From positions 1 through 64,000 of the forward strand of contig JAEEYP010000063.1 in the NCBI GenBank assembly GCA_016288155.1: a stretch of 64,000 bases of DNA, given 5' to 3'. A model generated the notes under the pieces. The model saw only the letters and a program-made list of their open reading frames with translations. It did not search any database and was not told the origin of the DNA. Source of the stretch: Clostridiales bacterium (GTDB lineage Bacteria > Bacillota > Clostridia > Oscillospirales > CAG-272). Shown piece after piece: positions 16,512-24,779 of the stretch; position 1 is the first letter of the stretch; every line of letters starts with the position of its first letter. Both the position numbers and the translations under genes were made by a program.

Positions 16512-17297
16512 TTACGGTTTCTTTGGATCTCTGTTTTGGCGAAGCACCTCATAGGCGAGTACGGAGGCGGCGGAGGCGGCGGACAGGGAACCGCGGAAGG
16601 GCCTCCCGTATTCGAGCCGTACCACGGCGTCCGCCGATGAGAGCACGGCGCGCGAGATCCCGCGCTTTTCTCCGCCGACGATCAGAAAGAGCGGTTTTTT
16701 AAGATCGGCGTCGAACGCCGATACGGAATCGCGGATCCCGGCGCAGACGACCTTGTAGCCGCGCCGCTTCGCCGCGCAGGCCGCTTCCGCCGCTTCCGAT
16801 TCGTACAGCGGCAGAAGCTCCGACGCGCCGGCCGAAGCGCGGCATACGACGCCAGCCGCGCTCATCCAGCTGCGCGGCGGCAGGATCGCCGCGTCCGCGC
16901 CGGAGGCGTACAGCGTACGGAGCGCATAGCCGAAGTTGTACGGATCCTCGATCCCTTCCAGCATCACGACGAACCCGGCGTCGGGGAACGATCCGTCCGT
17001 CAGGGAAGGTATCGTCCGGTCGGAGCATTCGGCGAGGATCCCGCCGTGCGAGGTGCCGGTCGCCAGCGAATCGATGACGTCCGACGTCGTCTTTTCCACG
17101 CAAAAGCCGAGCGCGCTGCCGCTTCTGCGAAGAAAAGCAAGCTCGCGCGCTTTCGCGGTCTCTTTGCCGCCGTCGTACAGGACCCGCAGGATCCGCCGGT
17201 CGCTGACGTGCCGGTTTGCCGCCTCGATCACGGCGGATAGGGAAGTCATCCCCTCGAACAGCGCTGACGGGACGCAGCGCGCCGCTTCTTTTTTCAT
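16512..17297 (-). CDS. TrmH/SpoU-family RNA 2'-O-methyltransferase
   Basis: A 261-residue SPOUT enzyme. Motif 1 is EGIEDPYNFGYALRTL, motif 2 LFLIVGGEKRGIS and motif 3 RGSLSAASAASVLAYEVL, which together form the knotted SAM site. The N-terminal part resembles an L30e-like RNA-binding domain. It should methylate a ribose in rRNA or tRNA; the target (RlmB-like or other) is unknown. In motif 3 the usual SLNVS is SLSAAS, so Asn is replaced, which is worth noting for activity. It begins 4 nt after prfB ends. Confidence 0.9.
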   Translation of the reverse strand: MKKEAARCVPSALFEGMTSLSAVIEAANRHVSDRRILRVLYDGGKETAKARELAFLRRSGSALGFCVEKTTSDVIDSLATGTSHGGILAECSDRTIPSLTDGSFPDAGFVVMLEGIEDPYNFGYALRTLYASGADAAILPPRSWMSAAGVVCRASAGASELLPLYESEAAEAACAAKRRGYKVVCAGIRDSVSAFDADLKKPLFLIVGGEKRGISRAVLSSADAVVRLEYGRPFRGSLSAASAASVLAYEVLRQNRDPKKP

Positions 17298-17301
17298 GAC
17301 G

Positions 17302-18417
17302 TCAGGACTGATGCGCCGTCATTTTCAGATAGGCGTTGATGAATCCGTCGATCTCGCCGTCCATCACGGCCTGGATATCCGTTTCCTCGTAATTCGTGCG
17401 CGTGTCCTTCGCGAGCGTGTACGGCATGAACACGTAGGAACGGATCTGGGAACCCCATTCGATGTTGACCTTCGTACCCTGGATGTCTTCGATCCGTTCG
17501 AGCTTTTCCCGTTCCTTGATCTCCATCAGTTTGGATTTGAGCATTTTCAGCGCCGTTTCCTTGTTCTGGAGCTGGCTGCGTTCCGTCTGGCAGCCGACGA
17601 CGATCCCCGTCGGGATGTGTACGATGCGGATGGCGGAGTCCGTCTTGTTGATGTGCTGTCCGCCCGCGCCGCTCGAACGGTGGGCGGTGATCTCCAGATC
17701 CTCGTCGCGCAGGACGATGGAATTGTCCTCGTCGTCGAATTCCGGCATCACCTCGACGGAGGCGAAGGAGGTATGCCGCCTCCCCGACGCGTCGAAGGGC
17801 GACACGCGCACGAGCCGGTGCACGCCGTTCTCGCTCTTGAGAAAGCCGTAAGCGTTCCGTCCTTCGATGATGATCGTGGCGGATTTGATGCCGGCTTCGT
17901 CCCCGTCCAGCCAGTCCGCGAGCTTTACGGTGTATCCGTGGGATTCGCCCCAGCGCGTGTACATGCGGTACAGCATCTGCGCCCAGTCCTGTGCCTCCGT
18001 TCCGCCGGCGCCCGGATGGAAGGAGAGGATCGCGTTGTTTTTGTCGTACTGACCGCTGAGCAGTATCTCGATGCGCTGCTTGTCCTCTTCACGCCGGATC
18101 CACTGTACGTCGGCGAGGATCTCGTCCGTCATGGATTCGTCGTTTTCCTCGATGGCGATCTCCGTCATGGTCAGCGTGTCCTCCAGCCGCTGCCGGAGCG
18201 CGTCGTAAGCGGCGATCTTGTCCTTGAGCTGCTTCAGCGTCTGCAGCGCCTGCGTCGATTTCGTCTGATCGTTCCAGAATTCGGAGGACTGAGACTTTTC
18301 CTCCAGGAGCGTCGCCTGCTCGCGCAGCGAATCGATATGCAGCGCGCTTCCCAGATCACGGACCCGATCCGTGAAACCGTTCAGTTCGGCTTTGGCGTTT
18401 TCCAATGCGATAATCAA
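17302..18417 (-). CDS. prfB: Peptide chain release factor 2
   Basis: A 371-residue class I release factor with the RF2 codon-recognition motif SPF (in RVSPFDASGRRHTS, near residue 203) and GGQ in SGAGGQHINKTDSA near residue 248. RF2 reads UGA and UAA. The frame is open from a TTG start that has GGAGG 8 nt upstream, and there is no in-frame UGA or AGGGGGUAUCUUUGA-like element near codon 25, so the autoregulatory +1 frameshift found in most bacterial prfB genes is absent. A weak TTG start may limit synthesis instead (inference). Confidence 0.97.
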   Translation of the reverse strand: MIIALENAKAELNGFTDRVRDLGSALHIDSLREQATLLEEKSQSSEFWNDQTKSTQALQTLKQLKDKIAAYDALRQRLEDTLTMTEIAIEENDESMTDEILADVQWIRREEDKQRIEILLSGQYDKNNAILSFHPGAGGTEAQDWAQMLYRMYTRWGESHGYTVKLADWLDGDEAGIKSATIIIEGRNAYGFLKSENGVHRLVRVSPFDASGRRHTSFASVEVMPEFDDEDNSIVLRDEDLEITAHRSSGAGGQHINKTDSAIRIVHIPTGIVVGCQTERSQLQNKETALKMLKSKLMEIKEREKLERIEDIQGTKVNIEWGSQIRSYVFMPYTLAKDTRTNYEETDIQAVMDGEIDGFINAYLKMTAHQS

Positions 18418-18513
18418 AGGGAGATCCTCCGTTGAAGAAAGTAGTATCGTTGTGGATTTCGATATCGCGCGTTCACCGTCCGCGCGATCGCTGAAGGAAC
18501 GGCGCCGACGGCG

Positions 18514-18738
18514 TCATTCGGAAGGGGCGTCCTCCTCCAGGCTGATGTACTCCAGTTTCTGTGCTGCGGGCGGTGCGCCCGGATCGCGCTTGAGCGGATC
18601 ATAGCGGAATGCACGGCATACGTAGAGCGGCGAGACGACGCCGCGTTTACGGCACAGCATCTGATCCTCTCCGTGCAGGGCGGACGCCCACTCGCAGAAG
18701 CGGCAGAGCCGCTCGGTTTCCGGTACGTTCTTTTTCAT
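18514..18738 (-). CDS. Small conserved Cys-motif protein
   Basis: 74 residues beginning MKKNVPETERLCRFCEWA, with CRFC, MLCRKRG and YVCRAFRYDPLKR. The four cysteines could form a zinc site. I recall this CxxC-LCRKRGVV-C-FxYDPLKR pattern as a common unannotated small protein family in Clostridia. No function is known to me. GGGGAGG precedes the ATG by about 9 nt, and a good promoter lies 40 nt upstream. A perfect 8-bp hairpin (18464-18471 with 18481-18488) lies between it and prfB. Confidence 0.85.
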   Translation of the reverse strand: MKKNVPETERLCRFCEWASALHGEDQMLCRKRGVVSPLYVCRAFRYDPLKRDPGAPPAAQKLEYISLEEDAPSE

Positions 18739-18777
18739 GTGGCTGTGCCTCCCCGCGCGTTTTGACTCTATAGCAGT

Positions 18778-18806
18778 AGTATACCGCAGTTTCCGCGAAA
18801 AATCAA
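18778..18806 (-). promoter_or_regulatory. Promoter of the small Cys-motif gene
   Basis: Minus strand TTGATT (18806-18801), 17-nt spacer, TATACT (18783-18778). The -35 box overlaps the last codons of ylbJ (stop at 18803), so ylbJ is not separated from it by a terminator. Confidence 0.8.
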
Positions 18807-19876
18807 GCGCGTTTTCGGAAAATCACAGGAAAAAGGCAGAAAAGAGAGAGCAGAGTGAGCTCCGCCGCGACAAGCGGCGCGGGGGAGAGAGGGGAGGCGG
18901 CGTCGGCTGCGGCGGACGCCGTCACCGCCGGGAACCGTGCGGCGAGCGTACAGGCGGCGGCGCCGGTCACGCATCCCTGCAAAAGCTTTGCGGCGAGCAT
19001 CCGCCGCAGAGAGAGCCCGTGCGGCGCGGCGAACGCTTCCGCCTGCGCGCAGACGGACAGCCCTCCCCACCCGACGGCAAATCCGGTGAGGAACAGACCG
19101 AGACTCCCGCCGTGCGCGGCCGCCCGCCCGACACCGGCGGTCATCTCAAAGAACGGTGCCGCCCAGAGAACGGCGCCGTCGAGACCGACGGACCGTGCGA
19201 TCGAGGAGAACGCGGAGAACAGGCAGGAAAAGAAAACGACGAACCCGCACACGGTCACGACGGAGGATGCCGCCTCTCCGACGGATGCGGTGAAGGCGGC
19301 AGCCCAGTCCGCCGCCTTCGGCGCCGTCCGGCGTTCCTTTTCCGCCGCGGCGTCCCAAGGACGCGGAGCGCTGCGGGCGTATACGGCGCCGATCAGGAGC
19401 GCCGCCAGAAGCTGCACCGCATAGAGAAGGGCACCGAACGCCGCACTGTGCCAGTATACCGCTCCGACGACGCCGACAAGGAATGCGGGACTGACGTTAT
19501 TGGCGATCGCCGCCAGCCGTTCTGCTTCTTCCTTCGTGAGCTTCCCGCGCGCATACAGCGCGGACGCTGCTCTGACGCCTATGGGAAAGCCGCAGAGCGT
19601 GCCGAGTAGAAAGGCGCCGGCGGCGGCATCGGGAAGCCGGAGGATACGGCACAACAAAGGCCGCAGCGGCCGCCCCATGATCTCCTCTGCGCCGAGCGAT
19701 ACGGTCATGGACGAGACGACCATATACGGGAACAGGGACGGTATAACGATGCGCGCGCAGAGAGACAGCGCGTCCCGGGCGGCGTCGGCGGACGCGGCGC
19801 GTCCCGAGACGAGCGCCGCGGCGGCTGCGAGGAGCAGAAGAAGCGGGAGAGAGCGGACAACGCGGCAGTTCTTCAT
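18803..19876 (-). CDS. ylbJ: Sporulation integral membrane protein YlbJ
   Basis: A 357-residue, Ala-rich polytopic protein with a nucleoside-recognition (Gate) fold: segment IPSLFPYMVVSSM, then LLGTLCGFPIGVRAAS and NNVSPAFLVG, and a second half with FFEMTAGV. This is the YlbJ signature; in B. subtilis YlbJ is made under sigma-E in the mother cell and is needed for heat-resistant spores. The ATG at 19876 has GGAGATAAGATC upstream. It diverges from yqfC across 103 nt that holds an inverted repeat. Confidence 0.92.
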   Translation of the reverse strand: MKNCRVVRSLPLLLLLAAAAALVSGRAASADAARDALSLCARIVIPSLFPYMVVSSMTVSLGAEEIMGRPLRPLLCRILRLPDAAAGAFLLGTLCGFPIGVRAASALYARGKLTKEEAERLAAIANNVSPAFLVGVVGAVYWHSAAFGALLYAVQLLAALLIGAVYARSAPRPWDAAAEKERRTAPKAADWAAAFTASVGEAASSVVTVCGFVVFFSCLFSAFSSIARSVGLDGAVLWAAPFFEMTAGVGRAAAHGGSLGLFLTGFAVGWGGLSVCAQAEAFAAPHGLSLRRMLAAKLLQGCVTGAAACTLAARFPAVTASAAADAASPLSPAPLVAAELTLLSLFCLFPVIFRKRA

Positions 19877-19921
19877 GATCTTATCTCCGTATCAGAATGG
19901 GACAAACCGGACGGACATATG

Positions 19922-19952
19922 CATACGGTGGTCCGCGTCAGGGATACCGTAT
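19922..19952. promoter_or_regulatory. Inverted repeat in the ylbJ-yqfC divergent region
   Basis: ATACGGT (19923-19929) and ACCGTAT (19946-19952) are inverted with a 16-nt gap. CATACGGT on the plus strand (19922-19929) is one base from the sigma-E -10 consensus CATACANT at its defined positions, but I find no convincing -35. Sigma-E control of both genes is expected from the family, not proven here. Confidence 0.35.
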
Positions 19953-19979
19953 CTTATGCGGCAGAGGAGGAAAATAGAG

Positions 19980-20279
19980 GTGAGGCGTGGAAAAAAGACG
20001 CATCGGATGCCGTTTCGGGAAAGATTTGCCGAGATGTGCGACGTACCGCTCGCCGCGTTGGGAGGCGCGAGCACCGTTGAGGTAACGGACGGGCAGGAGG
20101 CGGTCGTGACGGGATGCAGGAGCGTGCGCGCATACTCTCCGCAGGAGATCGTGCTGCGTACCGAACGCGGCGAGGTACGTATCTGCGGGGAAGGACTGTG
20201 TATCCGCTCTCTGCTCGGGGACCGCATCACGGTATACGGACGGATACGCACCGTGCACACGGAGGAGGATACGTTGTGA
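19980..20279 (+). CDS. yqfC: Sporulation protein YqfC
   Basis: A 99-residue YabP/YqfC-family protein: VEVTDGQEAVVTGCRSVRAY followed by EIVLRTERGEVRICG and ITVYGRI, a small beta-rich fold. YqfC is a mother-cell (sigma-E) sporulation protein of unknown mechanism encoded before yqfD. The GTG at 19980 is chosen because GGAGG ends 9 nt upstream. Its TGA overlaps the yqfD GTG (GTGA), so the two should be translationally coupled. Confidence 0.92.
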   Translation: MRRGKKTHRMPFRERFAEMCDVPLAALGGASTVEVTDGQEAVVTGCRSVRAYSPQEIVLRTERGEVRICGEGLCIRSLLGDRITVYGRIRTVHTEEDTL

Positions 20280-21478
20280 TCGGATGGCTGCTTGCATGGT
20301 TCGGCGGGTACGCGGAGGTCCTCTGCGCGGGAGAACGTGCGGCACGGATGTGGGAGACGATCCGTCGGCACGGGTTCACGCACTGGCGTATCCGCCGGGG
20401 AGAAGACGGATCGCTGTCGCTCCGCATGAGAGAAAAAGACGCCCGGGCACTGACTTCGATATGCAGCGCGGAGGGAGCCGGGATACGGATCACAGCCGTG
20501 TACGGCCTGCCGCGGATCCTTGAGAGACTGAGAGGGAGATGGGGGATCCCGCTGGGCGTTCTCCTTTTTTCGCTGACGGTTTACGCTTCGACGCGCGTCG
20601 TGTGGGAGATCCGTGTGGTCGGGAACGACGACGTGCCGGAGAGCGAGATCGTCCGGCTGCTCGCCGACTGCGGCTTCGGCGTCGGAAGCCGCTGCCGCGG
20701 CACGGACTGCGACGTGCTCCAGAATGAAGTGCTGCGCCGCACGGATTCACTCGCGTGGATCGCGGTCAATATCCAGGGTACCGTGGCGCACGTGGAGGTG
20801 CGTGAGCGCGGCATGACGCCGGAGCCGGAGGCAGACGGCGTCGCCAACGTCGTCGCGGCGGAGGACGCGCAGATCGTCGAGCTCCGCGTGCGCGGCGGGC
20901 GGGCGGAAGTATCCGCCGGAGACACGGTGCGCGCGGGGGAGCTTCTGATCGGAGGGATACTGACCATCGGCGAGAACGGACTGCGCTTTGAGAGGGCGGA
21001 CGGAACGGTGCTGGCGCAGGTACGCCGGGAGATCTCCGTGACGGTCCCCGCCGTGCGTGAGGAGGACGTGTGCATGCGGGAGGAAAACGGCGGTCTCACG
21101 CTGATATTTTTCGGAAAAGAGATAAAACTTTGCAAAAACAGTGGAATTGAGGAGGGAAGATATGATACAATAATACGGGAGCGGTCCCTGACGCTGCCGG
21201 ACGGCCGGGCGCTTCCCGTTTCGCTGCGGCGGGAAACGCGGCGTATCACGGGCACGGTGACGACCGTTTTGTCGGAAGCGGAGGCGGAGCGCGAGGCGGA
21301 GTCCGCCCTCCGGCGGCAAATGGAAACGCTGCTCGCCGACGGGGAGATTTTGGAGATCACGCTGGAGAGGGACTGGGACGAGAGCGCGTACCGGATAGAA
21401 GGGCAGGCGGTGTGCCTGTGCGACATCGCGCGCGCCGTGCCGGTCCGCGTTCCGCGACAGGCGCCGGGGAGCTCCTGA
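20276..21478 (+). CDS. yqfD: Sporulation protein YqfD
   Basis: A 400-residue protein: a cytosolic N-terminal part, one or two membrane segments around residues 95-112 (IPLGVLLFSLTVYAS), then a long extracytoplasmic part with FtsQ/POTRA-like features (VVGNDDVPESEIVRLL). YqfD is a sigma-E-dependent sporulation membrane protein of unclear role. The GTG start overlaps the yqfC stop by 4 nt, with GGAGG 7 nt upstream. It is followed by phoH, as in B. subtilis. Confidence 0.93.
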   Translation: MIGWLLAWFGGYAEVLCAGERAARMWETIRRHGFTHWRIRRGEDGSLSLRMREKDARALTSICSAEGAGIRITAVYGLPRILERLRGRWGIPLGVLLFSLTVYASTRVVWEIRVVGNDDVPESEIVRLLADCGFGVGSRCRGTDCDVLQNEVLRRTDSLAWIAVNIQGTVAHVEVRERGMTPEPEADGVANVVAAEDAQIVELRVRGGRAEVSAGDTVRAGELLIGGILTIGENGLRFERADGTVLAQVRREISVTVPAVREEDVCMREENGGLTLIFFGKEIKLCKNSGIEEGRYDTIIRERSLTLPDGRALPVSLRRETRRITGTVTTVLSEAEAEREAESALRRQMETLLADGEILEITLERDWDESAYRIEGQAVCLCDIARAVPVRVPRQAPGSS

Positions 21479-21506
21479 TCGATTACTGAAAAAAGCAGAG
21501 TGTACG

Positions 21507-22553
21507 ATGACGGAAAAGAAAATGATACTGCCGAGCGCCGAGGTCACCCGGAGACTCTTCGGGAATTTCGACCGGAACGCGCAGCGGCTGGAGGAAGCGT
21601 TCAAGGTACGTATGTATAACCGTCTCGATACGGACGGGACGGGCGACTGCGTCGTTCTCGAAGGGGACGGCGAGGCGGTCGCGGCGGCGTACGACGCGCT
21701 GGATTATTTGAGAAAGATCGCGGAACTGGGGAACGAGCTGACCGATCAGAACGTGGATTACGTGATCCGCATGGTCAGCGAAGGAGAGACGAGCCAGCTT
21801 ACGGAGCTGGATGACGACTGCTTTTTCGTGACGGCGCGCGGCAAGCCCGTCAAGGCGAAAACGGTCGGACAAAAAAAATACGTGGATGCGATCCGGCGCA
21901 GCACGATCGTCATATGTACGGGTCCGGCCGGGACCGGGAAGACGTATCTCGCCGTCGCCATGGCGGTCAAGGCGATGCGCGCTCACGAGGTCTCGCGCAT
22001 CATCCTGACCCGTCCCGCCGTCGAGGCCGGAGAGAAGCTCGGCTTTCTGCCGGGAGATCTGCAAAGCAAGATCGATCCGTATCTGAGACCGCTGTACGAC
22101 GCGCTGTACGAAATGCTCGGCGCGGAGACGGTCGCGAAGCTCATAGAAAAGATGACCATCGAGATCGCGCCGCTCGCGTACATGCGCGGACGCACGCTGG
22201 ATGATTCGTTCATCATCCTCGACGAGGCGCAGAACACCACGCAGGAACAGATGAAGATGTTTTTGACCCGTCTCGGCAGCGGCTCGAAGATCGTCGTGAC
22301 GGGGGATCTTACGCAGACGGATCTTCCGGACGGGAAACGGAGCGGGCTGTCCGCCGCCGTAAGGATCCTCAAAAACGTCGAGGATATCACGGTGCATGAG
22401 TTCACGGAACGCGACGTCGTCCGGCACCGCCTCGTACAGCGGATCATCATGGCGTACGACCGGTACGACCGAGAGAGACGCGCGAAGCAATCGGAAAACA
22501 AAGAAGCCGTCCGCCGTTTTACGGCAAGGCGCAGCGGAGGTGAAAAGCAGTGA
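21507..22553 (+). CDS. phoH: PhoH-family ATPase
   Basis: 348 residues with an N-terminal KH-like RNA-binding region and a C-terminal ATPase core: Walker A TGPAGTGKTYLA near residue 140 and Walker B FIILDEAQNTT near residue 235. PhoH/YbeZ proteins work with YbeY in rRNA maturation and ribosome quality control. Its stop overlaps the ybeY GTG as GTGA. The order yqfD-phoH-ybeY-era is the usual Firmicute order. Confidence 0.95.
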   Translation: MTEKKMILPSAEVTRRLFGNFDRNAQRLEEAFKVRMYNRLDTDGTGDCVVLEGDGEAVAAAYDALDYLRKIAELGNELTDQNVDYVIRMVSEGETSQLTELDDDCFFVTARGKPVKAKTVGQKKYVDAIRRSTIVICTGPAGTGKTYLAVAMAVKAMRAHEVSRIILTRPAVEAGEKLGFLPGDLQSKIDPYLRPLYDALYEMLGAETVAKLIEKMTIEIAPLAYMRGRTLDDSFIILDEAQNTTQEQMKMFLTRLGSGSKIVVTGDLTQTDLPDGKRSGLSAAVRILKNVEDITVHEFTERDVVRHRLVQRIIMAYDRYDRERRAKQSENKEAVRRFTARRSGGEKQ

Positions 22554-23041
22554 CGAAGGTCAGAATCTATTCTTCCAACAAGCAGAAAAACGTACCCGTG
22601 ACGCCCGCCCTTCGGGCTGCGCTCCGCCGCGCGATCAAGGCGGCGCTCGCGGAGGAAGGGATCCGGCAGCCGGCGGAGATCTCGCTGACGTTTACGGACA
22701 GCGAGGGGATCCGCGCGCTCAATCGGGAGTACCGGGGGCGCGACAGCGCGACGGACGTGCTTTCTTTCCCCCAGTACGATTTTGCCGCCGGGGAGACCGC
22801 GTCCCCCGACGAGCCGCTCGTTCTCGGGGATATCGTCCTGTCTCTTGAGTACGCGCAGAAGCAGGCGGACGAGCTCGGTCACAGCCTGACACGGGAGGCG
22901 CAGTTCCTCTGCGTCCATTCCGTGCTCCATCTGCTCGGATACGATCACGAACGTTCCGATGAGGCGGAAGAGGAGATGCTGAGCCGCCAGCGGACGATCA
23001 TGGCGCAGCTCGGCGAGGAAGGCGGGAAAGAAAATGGCTGA
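22550..23041 (+). CDS. ybeY: Endoribonuclease YbeY
   Basis: 163 residues with the zinc-binding HSVLHLLGYDHERSDEAE signature (HxxxHxxGYDH) near residue 125 and TDVLSFP near residue 68. YbeY is a single-strand RNase required for 16S rRNA 3'-end maturation and 70S quality control. The GTG start has GGAGG upstream and overlaps the phoH stop by 4 nt; its own end overlaps era by 8 nt. dgkA and cdd, which often sit between ybeY and era in Firmicutes, are absent. Confidence 0.96.
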   Translation: MTKVRIYSSNKQKNVPVTPALRAALRRAIKAALAEEGIRQPAEISLTFTDSEGIRALNREYRGRDSATDVLSFPQYDFAAGETASPDEPLVLGDIVLSLEYAQKQADELGHSLTREAQFLCVHSVLHLLGYDHERSDEAEEEMLSRQRTIMAQLGEEGGKENG

Positions 23042-23951
23042 AGGAGAAAAAGGACTTCCCACGCGTACCGCGTTCATAGCCATCATCGGGCGTCCGAACG
23101 TGGGAAAATCCACGCTGATGAACGCCATGCTCGGCGAGAAGGTGGCCATTGTTTCCCACAAGCCGCAGACGACGCGCAACCGCATCACGGGGATCTTTAC
23201 GGAGGGACGGGATCAGTTCGTCTTTCTGGACACGCCGGGGATCCACCGCCCGAAGAACAAGTTGGGCAGCTTCATGATGAAATCCGTTTCCTCCGCGCTC
23301 GGCGGCGCGGACGCCGCGATTCTCATCGCCGAGGCGGGATATCCGGCGGGCGATACGGAGAAGCGGATCATGGAAAATCTGAAGCGCGCCGGGCTGCCCG
23401 CGATCCTCGTTCTGAACAAGATCGATCTGACCGACAGGGAACGGCTCGCCCGGACGATCACGGAATACGCGGCGCTGTACGACTTCGCCGCGGTCGTCCC
23501 GACCTGCGCGGAGAAGGGGAAGAACGTCGGCGAGGTGCTCGACGAGGCGCGGAAATTCCTGCGCGAAAGCGTCTGGTATTTCCCGGACGATATCGCGACG
23601 GATCAGTCGGAGAGGCAGATCGCCGCGGAAGTGATCCGCGAGAAGATCCTGCGCACGCTGTCCGACGAGATCCCGCACGGGACGGCGGTCGTGATCGAGG
23701 AATTCACCGAAGAAGAATCGATCATCCGCATTCGCGCCGAGATCTTCTGTGAGAAGCAGTCGCATAAGGGGATCCTCGTCGGCCGCGGCGGCGAGACGCT
23801 GAAGCGGATCGGTACGTACGCGCGGGAGGATCTGGAGGCTTTCTTCGGGATCAAGGTGTACCTGAATCTGTGGGTCAAGGTCAAGGAAAAGTGGCGCGAC
23901 AGCGACGCGTATCTGCACAGCTTCGGTTTCGATCCGAAGGATCTCACCTGA
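23034..23951 (+). CDS. era: GTPase Era
   Basis: 305 residues: G1 GRPNVGKST, G3 DTPGI, G4 NKID, and a C-terminal KH domain with GILVGRGGETLKRIG, ending in the typical LNLWVKVKEKWRDSDAYLHSFGF region (split here). Era binds the 3' end of 16S rRNA and aids 30S assembly, linking it to cell-cycle and stringent signals. The ATG lies within the end of ybeY (8-nt overlap). Confidence 0.98.
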   Translation: MAEGEKGLPTRTAFIAIIGRPNVGKSTLMNAMLGEKVAIVSHKPQTTRNRITGIFTEGRDQFVFLDTPGIHRPKNKLGSFMMKSVSSALGGADAAILIAEAGYPAGDTEKRIMENLKRAGLPAILVLNKIDLTDRERLARTITEYAALYDFAAVVPTCAEKGKNVGEVLDEARKFLRESVWYFPDDIATDQSERQIAAEVIREKILRTLSDEIPHGTAVVIEEFTEEESIIRIRAEIFCEKQSHKGILVGRGGETLKRIGTYAREDLEAFFGIKVYLNLWVKVKEKWRDSDAYLHSFGFDPKDLT

Positions 23952-23954
23952 CGG

Positions 23955-24737
23955 ATGGACCAGCTTCACGTACGGGGGCTCGTCGTCCGGGAGAATCAGC
24001 TGGGCGAGTACGACAAGCTCCTGACCGTCATAACGGAAGAACTCGGACGCATCACCGTATCCGGAAAGGGCGTGCGCAGTCTCAAAAGCAAACACATGCC
24101 GGCGACGCAGCTCTTCTGCTACAGCGATTTCGTCCTCCGGCAGTCGCACGGCTATTACTACATTTCCGACAGCGCGCTGATCGAGAGTTTCTTTCATCTG
24201 CGGATGGATCTGAACAAACTCGCGCTCGCATCGTATCTGTGCGATATCGCGGCGGAGTTCGCGGTGGAGGGCGTCGGGGATGAAGAACTGCTCCGCCTGA
24301 CGCTGAATACGCTCTACGCGATCTCGGAGGATCGCCCCGGTTCGCTCGAACTCGTGAAGGCGGCGTATGAACTGCGGTCCGCTGCGATCGAAGGATATCT
24401 GCCGAATCTTGACGAGTGCGGCGTGTGCGGCGTCCGGGAAGGGAAGCCGCTGCGCCTCGACATCATGAACGGGCGGCTTTTGTGCGAGGACTGTCTTCGC
24501 ACGGTGCGGCGTACCGCCGATGCCGACGACGAGGGAACGGCGCATATCTATCTTCGGCTGACGCCCGCCGTTCTCGAAGCGATGCGGTACGCGGTGTCCG
24601 CTCCCGTCGGTCGGTATCTTTCTTTTTCGCTGTCCGGGGACGAGATGCCGCTGTTTGCTTCCGTATGCGAGAAATATCTGCTGAATCATATCGAACACGG
24701 TTTTTATACTTTGGAGTTTTATAAATCTCTCCTGTGA
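23955..24737 (+). CDS. recO: DNA repair protein RecO
   Basis: 260 residues: N-terminal OB fold (VRGLVVRENQLGEYDKLLT), central helical region, and a zinc-binding CGVCG...CEDC set near residues 155-180. RecO loads RecA on SSB-coated DNA together with RecR. The ATG is 3 nt after the era stop, without a clear SD, so coupling to era translation is likely. Length matches the family. Confidence 0.96.
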   Translation: MDQLHVRGLVVRENQLGEYDKLLTVITEELGRITVSGKGVRSLKSKHMPATQLFCYSDFVLRQSHGYYYISDSALIESFFHLRMDLNKLALASYLCDIAAEFAVEGVGDEELLRLTLNTLYAISEDRPGSLELVKAAYELRSAAIEGYLPNLDECGVCGVREGKPLRLDIMNGRLLCEDCLRTVRRTADADDEGTAHIYLRLTPAVLEAMRYAVSAPVGRYLSFSLSGDEMPLFASVCEKYLLNHIEHGFYTLEFYKSLL

Positions 24738-24779
24738 TACGCCGGGCGGCGCGTCCGGCGCATGAGGAAACGACGAAAC

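Noticed and set aside
18330-18417. Programmed +1 frameshift in prfB
   Set aside because: There is no in-frame UGA or slippery AGGGGGU/CUUUGA site near codon 25; the open frame is continuous with a good SD.
24740-24760. Terminator between recO and mutS2
   Set aside because: A 6-bp GC stem exists but has no T run, and the genes are closely spaced on one strand.
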